Shown in pieces: positions 6,576-14,827 of a stretch of DNA of 33,366 bases (the first letter of the stretch is position 1; the number at the start of each line of letters is the position of its first letter). This DNA comes from Acidobacteriota bacterium. GTDB lineage: Bacteria; Acidobacteriota; UBA6911; JACQTF01. Below the pieces are notes generated by a model that did not search any database, was not told where the DNA came from, and saw only the letters and a list, made by a program, of their open reading frames with translations. The DNA lies in NCBI GenBank assembly GCA_016210925.1, contig JACQTF010000012.1, forward strand, positions 1 to 33,366, given 5' to 3'. The position numbers and the translations under genes are program-made.

Positions 6576-7726
6576 TTCCTGAGCCCCAGCGGACGTATGT
6601 CTTGGAACTTCTGAAGGCGCTCGGCCCGGCTACGGACGACTTTGTCGTCGTTGGCGCGCAAGCGATGAAGTTTGTGTTGCAGCAGGCTCGAGCAACGAAG
6701 GATGTCGATTTCATTTTGGACGTAGTGAAGTTGCGGGGCGAGAAGCTGTCGGTCGGCGCACGCCTGAAGGAATTGGGGTACGCCGCCGTAGAAGGCTCCC
6801 GTAACTTCCAGTTCGAGAAGCCGATTCCCGGCAGCAAGGAAACGATGCGAATCGAGTTCATGGCTCCGGAGGAGTTCAAGCGCGATAAAGATTTTCGGGT
6901 TGACGTGGAGAACGGCGTCCATGCCCGCGCTTGTACCGGTGGCAGCATTGCATTGGGCGAATCGGCTGTTCATCAGCTCTCGGGAAAGCTGCCGGATGGG
7001 GCGGCTTTCACGGCGCCTGTTCGGGTAACCAAACCGCACGCACTTGTCATGCTGAAGCTCCTGGCGTTGGATGACCGTTATCGGAATATCCGCGGCCGTG
7101 AAGAGGCTCGGCATGATCGTGAAGAAGCGCGCATCCACGCGGCCGACATCGTAGCAATCGTTTCAGCACAAAGAGAGCCTGCACAGTTCAAGAAAGATTT
7201 TGAACTTCAGTTTCAGGGTGATCCTGGGCTGGGTGTGCGTGTCCTAAAGATCGTGCGTGGATACTTCCGGGAAAGCACCTCTCCCGGGCTTTTGGTATAC
7301 GGCGAGTTTATCGCAGCCGACAAGCCGCTCGACCGGAGTGCTCAGCGTGAGGTGACGCAAGAGGTCGAACGGGCGCAGAAGATCATGCTGCCCTTATTAC
7401 CGCCGAAGGAGTTTTACGACCTGCTGGCGGCCGCAGAGGATAGTTGCGACATTGAACGAAATGCAGCCTTGGTGGGGGAGTTCCTGAGCAATTTGGAGCA
7501 GACACGTACCGCGATCAAGGAGGACCCGGCAGTGGAACGCCTGCCGGGCATGGCCTTCGGTAGCGCCTATGGTAGGGGAGACAGATTCGTAACCAGCGCT
7601 TCGCAGGCGCTGAGGGAATTGCCAATAACGGAATTACAGCTGGTGCGTGCTTATCTACAGGTGTGCGCAGAAAAGTTGCGGGGACGTCCCGAGCTGGTGG
7701 ATCGGTTTCCCCATGCTCTGACGTAA
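6572..7726 (+). CDS. AbiEii-like nucleotidyltransferase toxin
   Basis: The GTG at 6572 overlaps the stop of the upstream antitoxin (GTGA) and lies behind GGGAGG. The ~384-residue protein has a minimal nucleotidyltransferase core near its N-terminus: VVVGAQAMKFVL (the GS/GG-type motif) and TKDVDFIL with the DxD metal ligands. It continues with the TKPHALVMLKLLALDDRY segment typical of AbiEii-like proteins, where a Lys-rich helix precedes DRxxxRD. AbiEii-type toxins transfer nucleotides to cellular RNA acceptors and cause growth arrest during phage infection. The C-terminal ~170 residues are helical. Pairing, overlap and motifs support a type IV toxin-antitoxin pair; activity and target are inferred. 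Confidence 0.75.
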   Translation: MIPEPQRTYVLELLKALGPATDDFVVVGAQAMKFVLQQARATKDVDFILDVVKLRGEKLSVGARLKELGYAAVEGSRNFQFEKPIPGSKETMRIEFMAPEEFKRDKDFRVDVENGVHARACTGGSIALGESAVHQLSGKLPDGAAFTAPVRVTKPHALVMLKLLALDDRYRNIRGREEARHDREEARIHAADIVAIVSAQREPAQFKKDFELQFQGDPGLGVRVLKIVRGYFRESTSPGLLVYGEFIAADKPLDRSAQREVTQEVERAQKIMLPLLPPKEFYDLLAAAEDSCDIERNAALVGEFLSNLEQTRTAIKEDPAVERLPGMAFGSAYGRGDRFVTSASQALRELPITELQLVRAYLQVCAEKLRGRPELVDRFPHALT

Positions 7727-7872
7727 ACCTCTCGGTGCTCCCGTCAGAATGAACTGCTTCTTGGCCGGAGAATCCCGAACTGGGATCTGGGATACTATGT
7801 GGGCACGCCGGTTGCGGTGAACAGTGGCGTTCGGGTCTCCCGGCCGTATGATTGACCCCACAGGCGCAAGCG

Positions 7873-8031
7873 GCGGTCGCGCGCATCGGCCACGCGGTAG
7901 AACGGGCGAAAAATGTTGGCCAATTCCGCTTCCGGGACGCCCGGGCCATGGTCGCGGACAGTGACCACGGCGGAACGTACGCCGGCCACGTCCTTGCATT
8001 GCAGCCGGACCCCCACCTCCGTCTTCATCTC
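7873..8031 (-). pseudogene. Sensor histidine kinase fragment (HATPase domain)
   Basis: About 50 codons on the minus strand match the ATP-binding domain of sensor histidine kinases: VTVRDHGPGVPEAELANIF (G1 box) and FRPFYRVADARDR (F box). The expected glycine-rich G2 box is missing, and the frame continues into unrelated sequence. Everything upstream (sensor, HisKA) is absent, because the fragment runs straight into the 3' end of the diacylglycerol kinase-like gene, whose last codons are read from the same DNA in another frame. It is a non-functional remnant. Confidence 0.75.
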
Positions 8032-8969
8032 GCTTTCGGCGCGATGACGGGCAGGCACCGGGGAGAGACAGAAATCTCGATGGGCAGCCGTCCGAGCTGC
8101 TCCCCGTCCACTTCGATCAACACCTCTTCCTCCGATCTCGCAGTCAGTTGCCGCACCCGGTGACGCCTGACCTTGGGATGCCAGTGGGCCTTGCCGGCGT
8201 ACAGAAGCGGCATCCCGAGGAGGACCTCCAGCGCATTCACGTCGTCGAAGATCGTGACGTCCAGATAGCCGTCATCCAGCAGGGCTCCGGGACAGGCCTT
8301 CATGCCCCCGCCGTGATAACGGCCGTTTCCCACGGCGACGTTGGTGATCCTCATGGACACAGCCCCCTCCCCGTCCATTCCCAGAAGGACCCTCTTCCGT
8401 CGAAACCGGAGGAGAGCGACGGTGGTCGCCCGGAGGAAAGAGAGGGTGCCGCCCAGGGCCTTCGAGGTCCGGTTGGCCTGGTCCGCCACTGCGCCGCCCA
8501 GGCCGAAACTCACCATGTTGGCGAAATAACGATGCCGGGTCTCTCCCCGGAAATCCACGTAAGCAATTGTTCCGACATCGACGGTCCTGGGTTCTCCCGT
8601 GGCCAAGACCTCGATCGCCCGGGGATATTCCCTGGGTGAACCCAGGGTCCGGCGAAAATCGCTGCCCGTCCCACTGGTGATGATTCCCAACCGGGCCCCG
8701 GGGCGGACCGGGCGATCGTTCTCGAAAAAACCGTTGACGACTTCGTTGAAGGTCCCATCGCCGCCCACCGCGATCACCAGATCGAAGCCCTGCTGCAGCA
8801 AGCTACGGGAGAGCGCGATCCCGTGACCGGGCCACTCCGTCGCGACCGCCGTGATGGACCCCAGGCGCTCCTTGAGCCCCTGGAGAATGTTCGGCCACTC
8901 CCTGCCGGTACTCCCGTTTCCGGAAGTGGGGTTCACAATCGCAGCGATGGTCCGGACTGTTTCGCTCAT
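8025..8969 (-). CDS. Diacylglycerol kinase / YegS-like lipid kinase
   Basis: A 314-residue protein of the DAGK catalytic family. The nucleotide-binding motif GGDGTFNEVVNG is intact, preceded by the N-terminal IVNPTSGNG and followed by GTGSDFRRTLG; the C-terminal beta domain has DGEQLGRLPIEI. Members phosphorylate diacylglycerol, ceramide or related lipids with ATP at the membrane face. I favour the ATG at 8969 (MSETVRTIAAIVNP), the usual distance from the first motif; a GTG at 8987 abuts the stop of the preceding SDR gene. It is the last gene of a minus-strand lipid operon. Its C-terminal codons run into a histidine-kinase remnant, so the end of this gene may be a recombination junction. Confidence 0.88.
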   Translation of the reverse strand: MSETVRTIAAIVNPTSGNGSTGREWPNILQGLKERLGSITAVATEWPGHGIALSRSLLQQGFDLVIAVGGDGTFNEVVNGFFENDRPVRPGARLGIITSGTGSDFRRTLGSPREYPRAIEVLATGEPRTVDVGTIAYVDFRGETRHRYFANMVSFGLGGAVADQANRTSKALGGTLSFLRATTVALLRFRRKRVLLGMDGEGAVSMRITNVAVGNGRYHGGGMKACPGALLDDGYLDVTIFDDVNALEVLLGMPLLYAGKAHWHPKVRRHRVRQLTARSEEEVLIEVDGEQLGRLPIEISVSPRCLPVIAPKAR

Positions 8970-8987
8970 GCGAGGGAGCGGTGGCAC

Positions 8988-10025
8988 TTACGAAAGGCCT
9001 CTGGCACGCGCGGCCAGGACACAGCGTACATCCTCGACGGTATCGCGCAACGTCTCTTCCGGGTCACGGGGAGAAAATCCCAGTTCGCTGCGGGCCTTCG
9101 TTGCGTCCAGGTACCAGAAGCAGGTGGACATCTCGACGGAGACCGGGCGGACGGGAAAGCGCCTCCCTGTCACCCGCTCCAGAACCTGCTGGAACTTCGC
9201 AGCGGCCATGGCCGCGCTTGCGGAAAACCGCACCCTCGGCGCCCTGACGTTCGACAGGACTTCCAGCCGGCGGAAAAACTCGGCGAAGCTCTGGTTCGGC
9301 CCGCCGATCAGGTACCGCTGTCCGGCCCTTCCCTTCTCCATGGCACTCAGCAGGGCGGAAGCGGCGTCGCGAACGTCCACAAAGTTGAGACCCCCGTTGG
9401 GAATGCCGAAGATCTTCCTCCGGAGGAAGAGCGCGACATCCTGGCAGGAGCGAAGGTGCACATCCCCCGGGCCGAGCAGAAGGCTCGGGTTGACGATGAC
9501 CACGGGGAGGTCCCGGTCCCGGTAATAGGACAGCGCGAGCTTTTCCTGAAAAATCTTGCTGAGATAGTACGGCCAGCGTCCCACGACCTTGTAAGCAAAA
9601 TCGCCGGTCTCCCCGTGAACGGTGGGCCCCCGGCTCACGGCAACGGTCCCCGAGGAGGAAACGACCACGATCTTTTGAACGCCCTGCCTTGCCGCCGCCT
9701 CGCAGACGTATCGCGTTCCATCAACGTGAATGCGGTAAAGCGCCGGTCCGTCCTCCCGCTCCCGGGAGACAAGCCCGGCCAGGTGAAAGACCCGGGAAAT
9801 ACCTTTCATCGCTTCAACCACCGCGCGGGGATCCCGGATGTCGCCCTGGAAGACCTCCACCGAAGGCTGCCCCTTCCACGGGGAGATGTCCCGAGCCCCG
9901 TTCCGCACGGAAACGGGGCGAGCCAGCACGCGGATGCTGCCGGGGGTGAATCCTGACTCGAGAAGTTTTTGGACGAGGCGGGTTCCCAAGAAGCCCGTGG
10001 CCCCCGTGACCAGGATCTCACTCAC
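8988..10025 (-). CDS. NAD(P)-dependent epimerase/dehydratase (extended SDR)
   Basis: The 345-residue protein starts with the Rossmann motif VTGATGFLG and has the DIRDP acidic-residue position, VFHLAG, VVSSSGTVAV and the catalytic YYLSK (YxxxK) with NPSLLLGPGD after it, all standard for extended SDRs such as dihydroflavonol reductase, 3-beta-HSD or OleD-like enzymes. I use the GTG at 10025 (GVSEILVTG...) rather than an upstream TTG because it sits 9 residues before the GATGFLG loop. It lies between the fatty acyl-CoA reductase and the lipid kinase, separated from them by 113 and 0 nt, so a lipid-type ketone or alcohol substrate is likely. The reaction is not fixed by sequence. Confidence 0.85.
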   Translation of the reverse strand: MSEILVTGATGFLGTRLVQKLLESGFTPGSIRVLARPVSVRNGARDISPWKGQPSVEVFQGDIRDPRAVVEAMKGISRVFHLAGLVSREREDGPALYRIHVDGTRYVCEAAARQGVQKIVVVSSSGTVAVSRGPTVHGETGDFAYKVVGRWPYYLSKIFQEKLALSYYRDRDLPVVIVNPSLLLGPGDVHLRSCQDVALFLRRKIFGIPNGGLNFVDVRDAASALLSAMEKGRAGQRYLIGGPNQSFAEFFRRLEVLSNVRAPRVRFSASAAMAAAKFQQVLERVTGRRFPVRPVSVEMSTCFWYLDATKARSELGFSPRDPEETLRDTVEDVRCVLAARARGLS

Positions 10026-10131
10026 CCCGCACCTACTTTGGACCAACGGCTTGGAAGACTGTCGAAGCCTTTTCTAACTTTACGATCGTCTTGCCGCTCA
10101 TCGAGCTGGATACGCGAAGTAGGTGCGGGGT
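10024..10131. repeat. 15-bp perfect inverted repeat flanking a 78-bp intergenic loop
   Basis: ACCCCGCACCTACTT at 10024-10038 is exactly inverted at 10117-10131. The pair brackets almost the whole gap between the acyl-CoA reductase and SDR genes, and one arm covers the ribosome binding region of the SDR gene. The arms are too far apart for a simple terminator. They could be ends of a small mobile or inverted segment, or form a regulatory fold that hides the SDR start. Confidence 0.7.
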
Positions 10132-10138
10132 CAACGGC

Positions 10139-11851
10139 TCAGTCCCTCGTGGCGCTGGATGTGGCAGAGAGGCTTTTGTCCTCGGCGGGGCGATTGCTCG
10201 ATGAGGCCAGGCGCGCCGGCCGGTCCACAGCGGCTTCCTCTTTGCCGGCCCTGGCAGTTCGGCTGGTCTTCATGAACTCAGAGCGACTCCATTTCTCGAT
10301 CCCTTTCGTGTGCTTGTACACCCAGTAATCGGGCCAATCAATCGTCTCCGGGTTCCAGGAAAGCCTTGCCTTGTCTTCCCCCGCGAGCTCCCCGTACGCA
10401 GACCGGATATTGGCCGACTCAAAGATGAAGCGGTTGTACACCATGAACGGAAGATACTGTTCAAGGGTCTGCTCCTGGACCGAGAGTCTCCTGGAGAACA
10501 TTCTGAGGCTCTTGTTCCATCGCTGCAGCGGATCTTTCCCGGGCAGGTTCAGCTTGGTGACGATCTCATTGGCCGTGGAGAGCACGTCCCGGCAGAGGCG
10601 GAGGCTCCGCCCGCGGATCGCTCGTCTCACCTTCAGCTCTTCCAGGGTTACCACCCGGGTCTCGATGTAGGCCTTCGCCATATTGACGAGCTTGTTCCCC
10701 TCGGTGCGGTTCTTGTAGATTTTGCGGCAGTAAGCGCCCAGCAGCGCCACCAGGCGGGTCAGGAGGACCGGGTTGACGTCCGCAGACCCCAGTTGGTAGA
10801 CCTCCTTATGCCGGCCATTCAAAAGGGCCGCGGTGGCAATCAGAATGCCCGCGGCCACCAGGTCCAGCGGAACGATCTCCAACGGGGCATCCTTCCTCAC
10901 GGGCCAGTTCTTCATGCCCGCGCCTCCCATCAAAATGAGGGGCGCGGTGGTTTGCAGGCCCTCCATCCAGCCCGGAAACGGGAACGAGATGGTGGCACCC
11001 AAGATGACAGGGCGCACGATCGTGTAGGTCAGGTCCTTTTGAGTGGCAATGATCTGCTCACCCAGGGCCTTGGTGTAGGTGTAAGTGTTGATCCAGCCCC
11101 CGTGCTTCGCGCGGGACATGCCCAGGTTGACCAGCTCTCTGCGCAACCAGGTCGAACCGCCCATCTTCGAGAGCTCCTCGCTCTCGACCTCCGCCTCCCC
11201 CGACCTTCCTTCAGCGGCTCGCCGTAAACCGCCGATCATCTCCTCACAGCGCTTCAGCTCCTCTTCCCATCGGAAACTCGCATCGGAGGGACCCTGGCGA
11301 TGGGGGTAGAATCCTACGATCGGCTCGTCCTCCTTGACCAAACCATCCCGCTTCCCGCAGACAAAGCAAGTGGAGACGTGGACGAGCCTGGCCCCCAGTT
11401 GCCTGGCCAGGTCCACCAGGTGGACGATTCCGTAGACATTGCTCGCCAGAGCATCATCCAGCGGAGGCGAGAACTCGACCAGCCCCGCCGTGTTGACGAT
11501 CACGTCCACCGAGCCTTTGAGTCTCCCCACGTCCTCCTTCGAAATCCCGCAGAGAGGCTGGCTCAAATCGCCTTCGATGACCTTGACTTTGTTTCTCCAG
11601 AACTCGGGTCCCAGCTTCTTGAAGATTTCGGCAAGCGCAGGGGATTTGACGGTGTCGTGATAAAAGCGATTCTCCCCCGAAAGGCTCCCTTTGGGACGAA
11701 TCGCCACATAGAGAAACTTCAAATCGGGATAACGATCCAGCAAGAGGGCCAGCGTCACCTTCCCCACGAAGCCGGTGGCACCGATGAGTAAAATGCCGTG
11801 ATCGCGAAATGTCTTTTGAACGTCCAGCGGTTCTAATCCGTGTTGGGACAT
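10139..11851 (-). CDS. Fatty acyl-CoA reductase-like protein (NAD-binding male-sterility domain)
   Basis: The ~570-residue protein has the architecture of alcohol-forming fatty acyl-CoA reductases. The N-terminal extended-SDR domain carries LIGATGFVGKVTLALLLDR (about residues 22-40), EGDLSQPLCG, VNTAGLVEF, HVSTCFVCG, the catalytic YTYTK of NTYTYTKALGEQ and VRPVILGATI. The C-terminal FAR_C-like region carries MVYNRFIFESANIR and ETIDWPDYWVYKHTKGIEK. The family reduces acyl-CoA to the fatty alcohol with NADPH, feeding wax ester, ether lipid or hydrocarbon synthesis. The last ~40 residues are a basic, low-complexity tail. ATG 11851 is chosen because the longer start adds residues encoded by an intergenic heptad repeat. 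It is the third gene of the lipid operon. Confidence 0.85.
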   Translation of the reverse strand: MSQHGLEPLDVQKTFRDHGILLIGATGFVGKVTLALLLDRYPDLKFLYVAIRPKGSLSGENRFYHDTVKSPALAEIFKKLGPEFWRNKVKVIEGDLSQPLCGISKEDVGRLKGSVDVIVNTAGLVEFSPPLDDALASNVYGIVHLVDLARQLGARLVHVSTCFVCGKRDGLVKEDEPIVGFYPHRQGPSDASFRWEEELKRCEEMIGGLRRAAEGRSGEAEVESEELSKMGGSTWLRRELVNLGMSRAKHGGWINTYTYTKALGEQIIATQKDLTYTIVRPVILGATISFPFPGWMEGLQTTAPLILMGGAGMKNWPVRKDAPLEIVPLDLVAAGILIATAALLNGRHKEVYQLGSADVNPVLLTRLVALLGAYCRKIYKNRTEGNKLVNMAKAYIETRVVTLEELKVRRAIRGRSLRLCRDVLSTANEIVTKLNLPGKDPLQRWNKSLRMFSRRLSVQEQTLEQYLPFMVYNRFIFESANIRSAYGELAGEDKARLSWNPETIDWPDYWVYKHTKGIEKWSRSEFMKTSRTARAGKEEAAVDRPARLASSSNRPAEDKSLSATSSATRD

Positions 11852-11864
11852 ATTTCTCGCGAGA

Positions 11865-11906
11865 CTCTCGTCAAAGGTCAATCGTCAACGGTCAAAGGTT
11901 AATCGT
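11865..11906. repeat. TTGACCN heptad repeat tract (copy 1)
   Basis: Read on the minus strand, the gap between the LarA-like and acyl-CoA reductase genes is about five near-perfect 7-bp units of the form TTGACCN or TTGACGN. The same heptad recurs at 20120-20154 and 22850-22895. Confidence 0.7.
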
Positions 11907-13565
11907 CGCGGCTTCGCCGTCCAGCACGTCCGTCATCAGAATCGGGGCCAGGTGTAAGAGGGTCACGCTGGGAGAATGGCCGACATGGGAACGGGCCATC
12001 TCCAGCGCCTCGCTCGTAGATCCCGCGTTCTCCCATCCGAGGAGCGGCGCGACGTAATCGTTCTCAGCGCCCACCACGATCACCTTTCCCACATGCGCTC
12101 TCCCATTTTCCCCCCAGTACCACATGTAAAAGGGATGGACCCCGTGATAGGCGTGCCCGTACCGATACATGGAAATATAACCCGAATCTTTCGCAAACTC
12201 CTCTTCGTATTTGTCCTGAAGAACAAAGGAATCCCTGGTCTCGGGAAGCAAGCGATTGAAAAACTCGATGTAGGAGGGATGGAACTCCGGGTCGAACTCG
12301 TCATAGAGCGGGTGGGTGACGATCATCACGCCACCCTTTTTGACCAGGGGCTGGTATCGGTAAAAGTTAAAAAAATACCCCAGGGCCATCACCTGAACCA
12401 GGATCGGGTTCATGATGGAGTGGACGTTGTACGGTGAGACAAACGGGATCCCCGTGATCAACACATCGGATTGGCCGCGGACGGGAATGCAATATTGCTC
12501 GAAGCATTTCTCCAGGATCTTTCCGTGGGTCGCTTCGGCCTCGCCGGCATACACCGCCACCGGCTCATAGGGGGAGGGAACGCTGAACAGCATCTTCCGT
12601 TTGGCGGCCCGGGGGAGAACCTCCAGACCCTTCTGCATGGTCAGAAACTTGACGCGGTCCAGCTCGGTGAATTCATCCTCATTCTTTTCCAAGAAATGCA
12701 TCGAAGGGTGGAACATGCGGTTGTTGATGGCCGCCTCGATGTGGAAGACCTTCAGGTGCCGCTCCAGGAGCCTGCCGATTCGATTGCACGACGTTGCCAG
12801 CGCCGACCGCCCCGGGTCCATGTAGGAGTCGGAACCCAGGATGGCCTGGGGTGTGTGATGGGCGCGCAGCGTGGCATAATCGCACAGGCCCACGCCCACC
12901 GACTTGTGCCCGCCGTCCATGGGGACCAGGTTGATGTTGATATAGATGACCAGGTCGGATTCGGCCACCCGCCGGTTGATTCGCACCGGTTCGCCGTGGC
13001 CGGTTTTTCCCAATTCCACGATCCCTCCCGGCGCCTCACCGTCATGGTTGTAATAGCGATCCGGGTAGAACTGGCCAAAGATGGTCTTCCCCACGCACCG
13101 CCTCATTTCCCTCGCCGTCAACCTTCGGTGGAAGGAGGTAGCCACAATGATGTGCACGTCCTCCACGCCATGCTCCGCCAGCAGCTTAAGCACCATCGTC
13201 AGAACCGATTGGCGCATATCAGGGGTCTGCATCATGGGGAGGGGCAACGAGATGTCATCGATGCAGATCGTCACCCTCATGCCCGGCCGGAGGAGTGCCG
13301 GCAAGGGGTCCATGTTTTGGGGATGGTGAAGAGCGTACTCGATGGCCGCATCCCGGTCCGGAAGACCCGGCAGGGGAGGCTTGGGGTAAACGACCCGCGT
13401 CCCGGCCGGCAGCTTTTCCTCGATGAGGTCCTCCCCGCACCAGAGGATGCGCTTCGCCGATTTCGCGTCCAAATAAACGACGTAGTCCGACTCCGCACCT
13501 TCCGCCCTTCTCACGACCGGAGTCGCCGTCACTGCCTCTGGAACAGCATGAGCGGTCATTTTCAT
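11892..13565 (-). CDS. LarA-like (DUF2088, lactate racemase N-terminal domain) protein
   Basis: A 557-residue protein with a DUF2088/LarA-like core. The pattern VTICIDDISLPLPMM takes the place of the LarA D-x-T-R-P loop, followed by IVATSFHRRLTAREM (the GTHR-type motif), YNHDGEA and GGHKSVGVGL. LarA racemises lactate using a nickel-pincer cofactor made by LarB, LarC and LarE, none of which is encoded in the window. The loop lacks the canonical Arg-Pro, and the C-terminal half is long and aromatic-rich, so this is probably a different racemase or dehydratase-like enzyme. Start ATG 13565 overlaps the HAD gene stop (ATGA). Its place between a phosphatase and an acyl-CoA reductase points to a lipid or glycerol-derived hydroxy acid substrate (inference). 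Confidence 0.75.
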   Translation of the reverse strand: MKMTAHAVPEAVTATPVVRRAEGAESDYVVYLDAKSAKRILWCGEDLIEEKLPAGTRVVYPKPPLPGLPDRDAAIEYALHHPQNMDPLPALLRPGMRVTICIDDISLPLPMMQTPDMRQSVLTMVLKLLAEHGVEDVHIIVATSFHRRLTAREMRRCVGKTIFGQFYPDRYYNHDGEAPGGIVELGKTGHGEPVRINRRVAESDLVIYININLVPMDGGHKSVGVGLCDYATLRAHHTPQAILGSDSYMDPGRSALATSCNRIGRLLERHLKVFHIEAAINNRMFHPSMHFLEKNEDEFTELDRVKFLTMQKGLEVLPRAAKRKMLFSVPSPYEPVAVYAGEAEATHGKILEKCFEQYCIPVRGQSDVLITGIPFVSPYNVHSIMNPILVQVMALGYFFNFYRYQPLVKKGGVMIVTHPLYDEFDPEFHPSYIEFFNRLLPETRDSFVLQDKYEEEFAKDSGYISMYRYGHAYHGVHPFYMWYWGENGRAHVGKVIVVGAENDYVAPLLGWENAGSTSEALEMARSHVGHSPSVTLLHLAPILMTDVLDGEAATINL

Positions 13566-14290
13566 ACGAATTTCCCCGACCCCTGGGCTTGAAGGACGCT
13601 TTTCGATTCCCGGGCGGACGACCCCAGGTCGATGATGGGCCACTTTTGGGCCAGGGCGACCCGCTTGAGACGCTTGTCCGGGTTGGTGGCCACCGGATGG
13701 CCCACGGCGTTCAGCATCGGCAGATCGGAATAGCTGTCAGAATACGCCGAACAGGCCCGCGGATCGATCTTTTTCTTCTCGCAGTACTCCCGGATCGCCC
13801 TGGCCTTTTCCGACTCGGCAATCAAAGGAGGGACCACCCTGCCGGTCGCGATGTGATTCACAAATTCCAGGTGGTTGCAGATCACCTCGTGGAAGCCGAA
13901 GTGCTGGGCAATCGGGTCTACGGTAAAATCCAGTGTCCCGGTGATCAGGACCGTGCGGAAACCGGCATCTCGGGTTCGCTGCACCAGGTCGTCCGAGCCC
14001 GGATAGATGGAGGGTTTCACCACCGTCGCGAAGAGGTCCTCCGCCAGCGCGATCAGGCGGTCCCGGTCCATCCCTTTGTATTTGCTGAAATGGTAGATAT
14101 TGAAGACCCGTCTGGAGTAAAAATCCAGCAGCAACAACAGCGGCACGCTGGCCACTACTTTGGAGAATCGGTACAGTGAGTTGACGATCGAGCGCTGATT
14201 CCGCGCATAGTAGGCGTAGGTATGGACCAGGGTGAGATCCAGCAGTGTACCGTCCAGGTCGAAGAAGGCCGCTCTACGCTGTTCGCTCAT
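13562..14290 (-). CDS. HAD-superfamily IB phosphatase
   Basis: A ~242-residue HAD-IB hydrolase. Motif I is FFDLDGTLLDL near the N-terminus, motif II is VLITGTLDFTVDP, and motif III is YSDSYSDLPML with the paired acidic residues. Between them lie helices including KVVASVPLLLLLDFYSRRVF, a hydrophobic cap often seen in members acting on lipid phosphates or phosphoserine. I start at ATG 14290 (MSEQRRAAFF), which gives the usual 8-residue lead to motif I; an upstream GTG at 14353 would add 21 residues. It is the first gene of the lipid operon, overlapping the LarA-like gene by ATGA. Dephosphorylation of lysophosphatidate or a related intermediate is a reasonable inference. Confidence 0.85.
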   Translation of the reverse strand: MSEQRRAAFFDLDGTLLDLTLVHTYAYYARNQRSIVNSLYRFSKVVASVPLLLLLDFYSRRVFNIYHFSKYKGMDRDRLIALAEDLFATVVKPSIYPGSDDLVQRTRDAGFRTVLITGTLDFTVDPIAQHFGFHEVICNHLEFVNHIATGRVVPPLIAESEKARAIREYCEKKKIDPRACSAYSDSYSDLPMLNAVGHPVATNPDKRLKRVALAQKWPIIDLGSSARESKSVLQAQGSGKFV

Positions 14291-14405
14291 CGCCCGAGCC
14301 CCACGTGAGAATCGTGGCTCTCCTTCCGGCCGATCCCAGAAAGCCACATCCACCGTGAATTCCGCTATCTCCTTTGATCCTGTAGGGTAACAGAGATGAA
14401 GTTAT

Positions 14406-14414
14406 ATTATAGCA
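14406..14414 (-). promoter_or_regulatory. Extended -10 promoter for the lipid operon
   Basis: Reading the minus strand gives TGCTATAAT, a perfect extended -10 element, 116 nt before the HAD phosphatase ATG. No good -35 lies at the normal distance, which is acceptable for extended -10 promoters. Confidence 0.45.
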
Positions 14415-14452
14415 AATCCTATCCCCAGCCAGTATTCAAAAAATCAGCCGTC

Positions 14453-14827
14453 TCAAAACCAGAAATGCCGAAAGTCGAAGGACAATTGACGATGATGCTT
14501 GATAGCCAGAAAGATCATCTTTTTGCCGCGGACCACGTAGAGAATCAGGTAATCCTCCACCACAAATTCGCGCAGCTCGTCCCTCTTTTTCAACAGACGT
14601 TCCAGGCGCCTGGCCAGGGTCTGTGCCTCAAGGGAACGGACCGGATGGGTAAGGAAGCGACGCACCGATTGTGGAAACTGGCAAAGAGTGGGCACGATAT
14701 CGTCGAAAATTCGAGTGCAGAGACGTTTGAATGCATTCGTGCCTTCCGGTTCGAGGAAAAGGCGGATCTCGTCCAGATTGTTTGCAAAATTCTCGGTGAA
14801 GATGGGCTGCCCCAGCCTAGCGGCCAT
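14453..14827 (-). CDS. RelE/ParE-superfamily toxin-like protein
   Basis: A 124-residue basic protein directly after a Phd/YefM-type antitoxin gene and overlapping it by 11 nt. Secondary-structure pattern and size fit the RelE/ParE fold: an N-terminal helix (DEIRLFLEPEGTNAFKRL), a second long helix and a C-terminal strand pair (EFVVEDYLILYVVRGKKM then IFLAIKHHRQLSFDF), with the tail ending in aromatic and His residues as in many RelE-type ribonucleases. The primary-sequence match is weak, so the toxin call leans on context and the strand pattern. Translation is probably coupled to the antitoxin. Confidence 0.65.
   Translation of the reverse strand: MAARLGQPIFTENFANNLDEIRLFLEPEGTNAFKRLCTRIFDDIVPTLCQFPQSVRRFLTHPVRSLEAQTLARRLERLLKKRDELREFVVEDYLILYVVRGKKMIFLAIKHHRQLSFDFRHFWF

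Noticed and set aside
8988-11851. SDR plus acyl-CoA reductase as an Ole-type long-chain olefin pathway
   Set aside because: OleA, OleB and OleC homologues are absent and the larger protein has a FAR C-terminal domain, so olefin synthesis is not supported.
12471-13592. 373-codon plus-strand frame opposite the LarA-like gene
   Set aside because: Composition and lack of motifs mark it as a shadow frame; the minus-strand gene has family motifs and operon overlaps.
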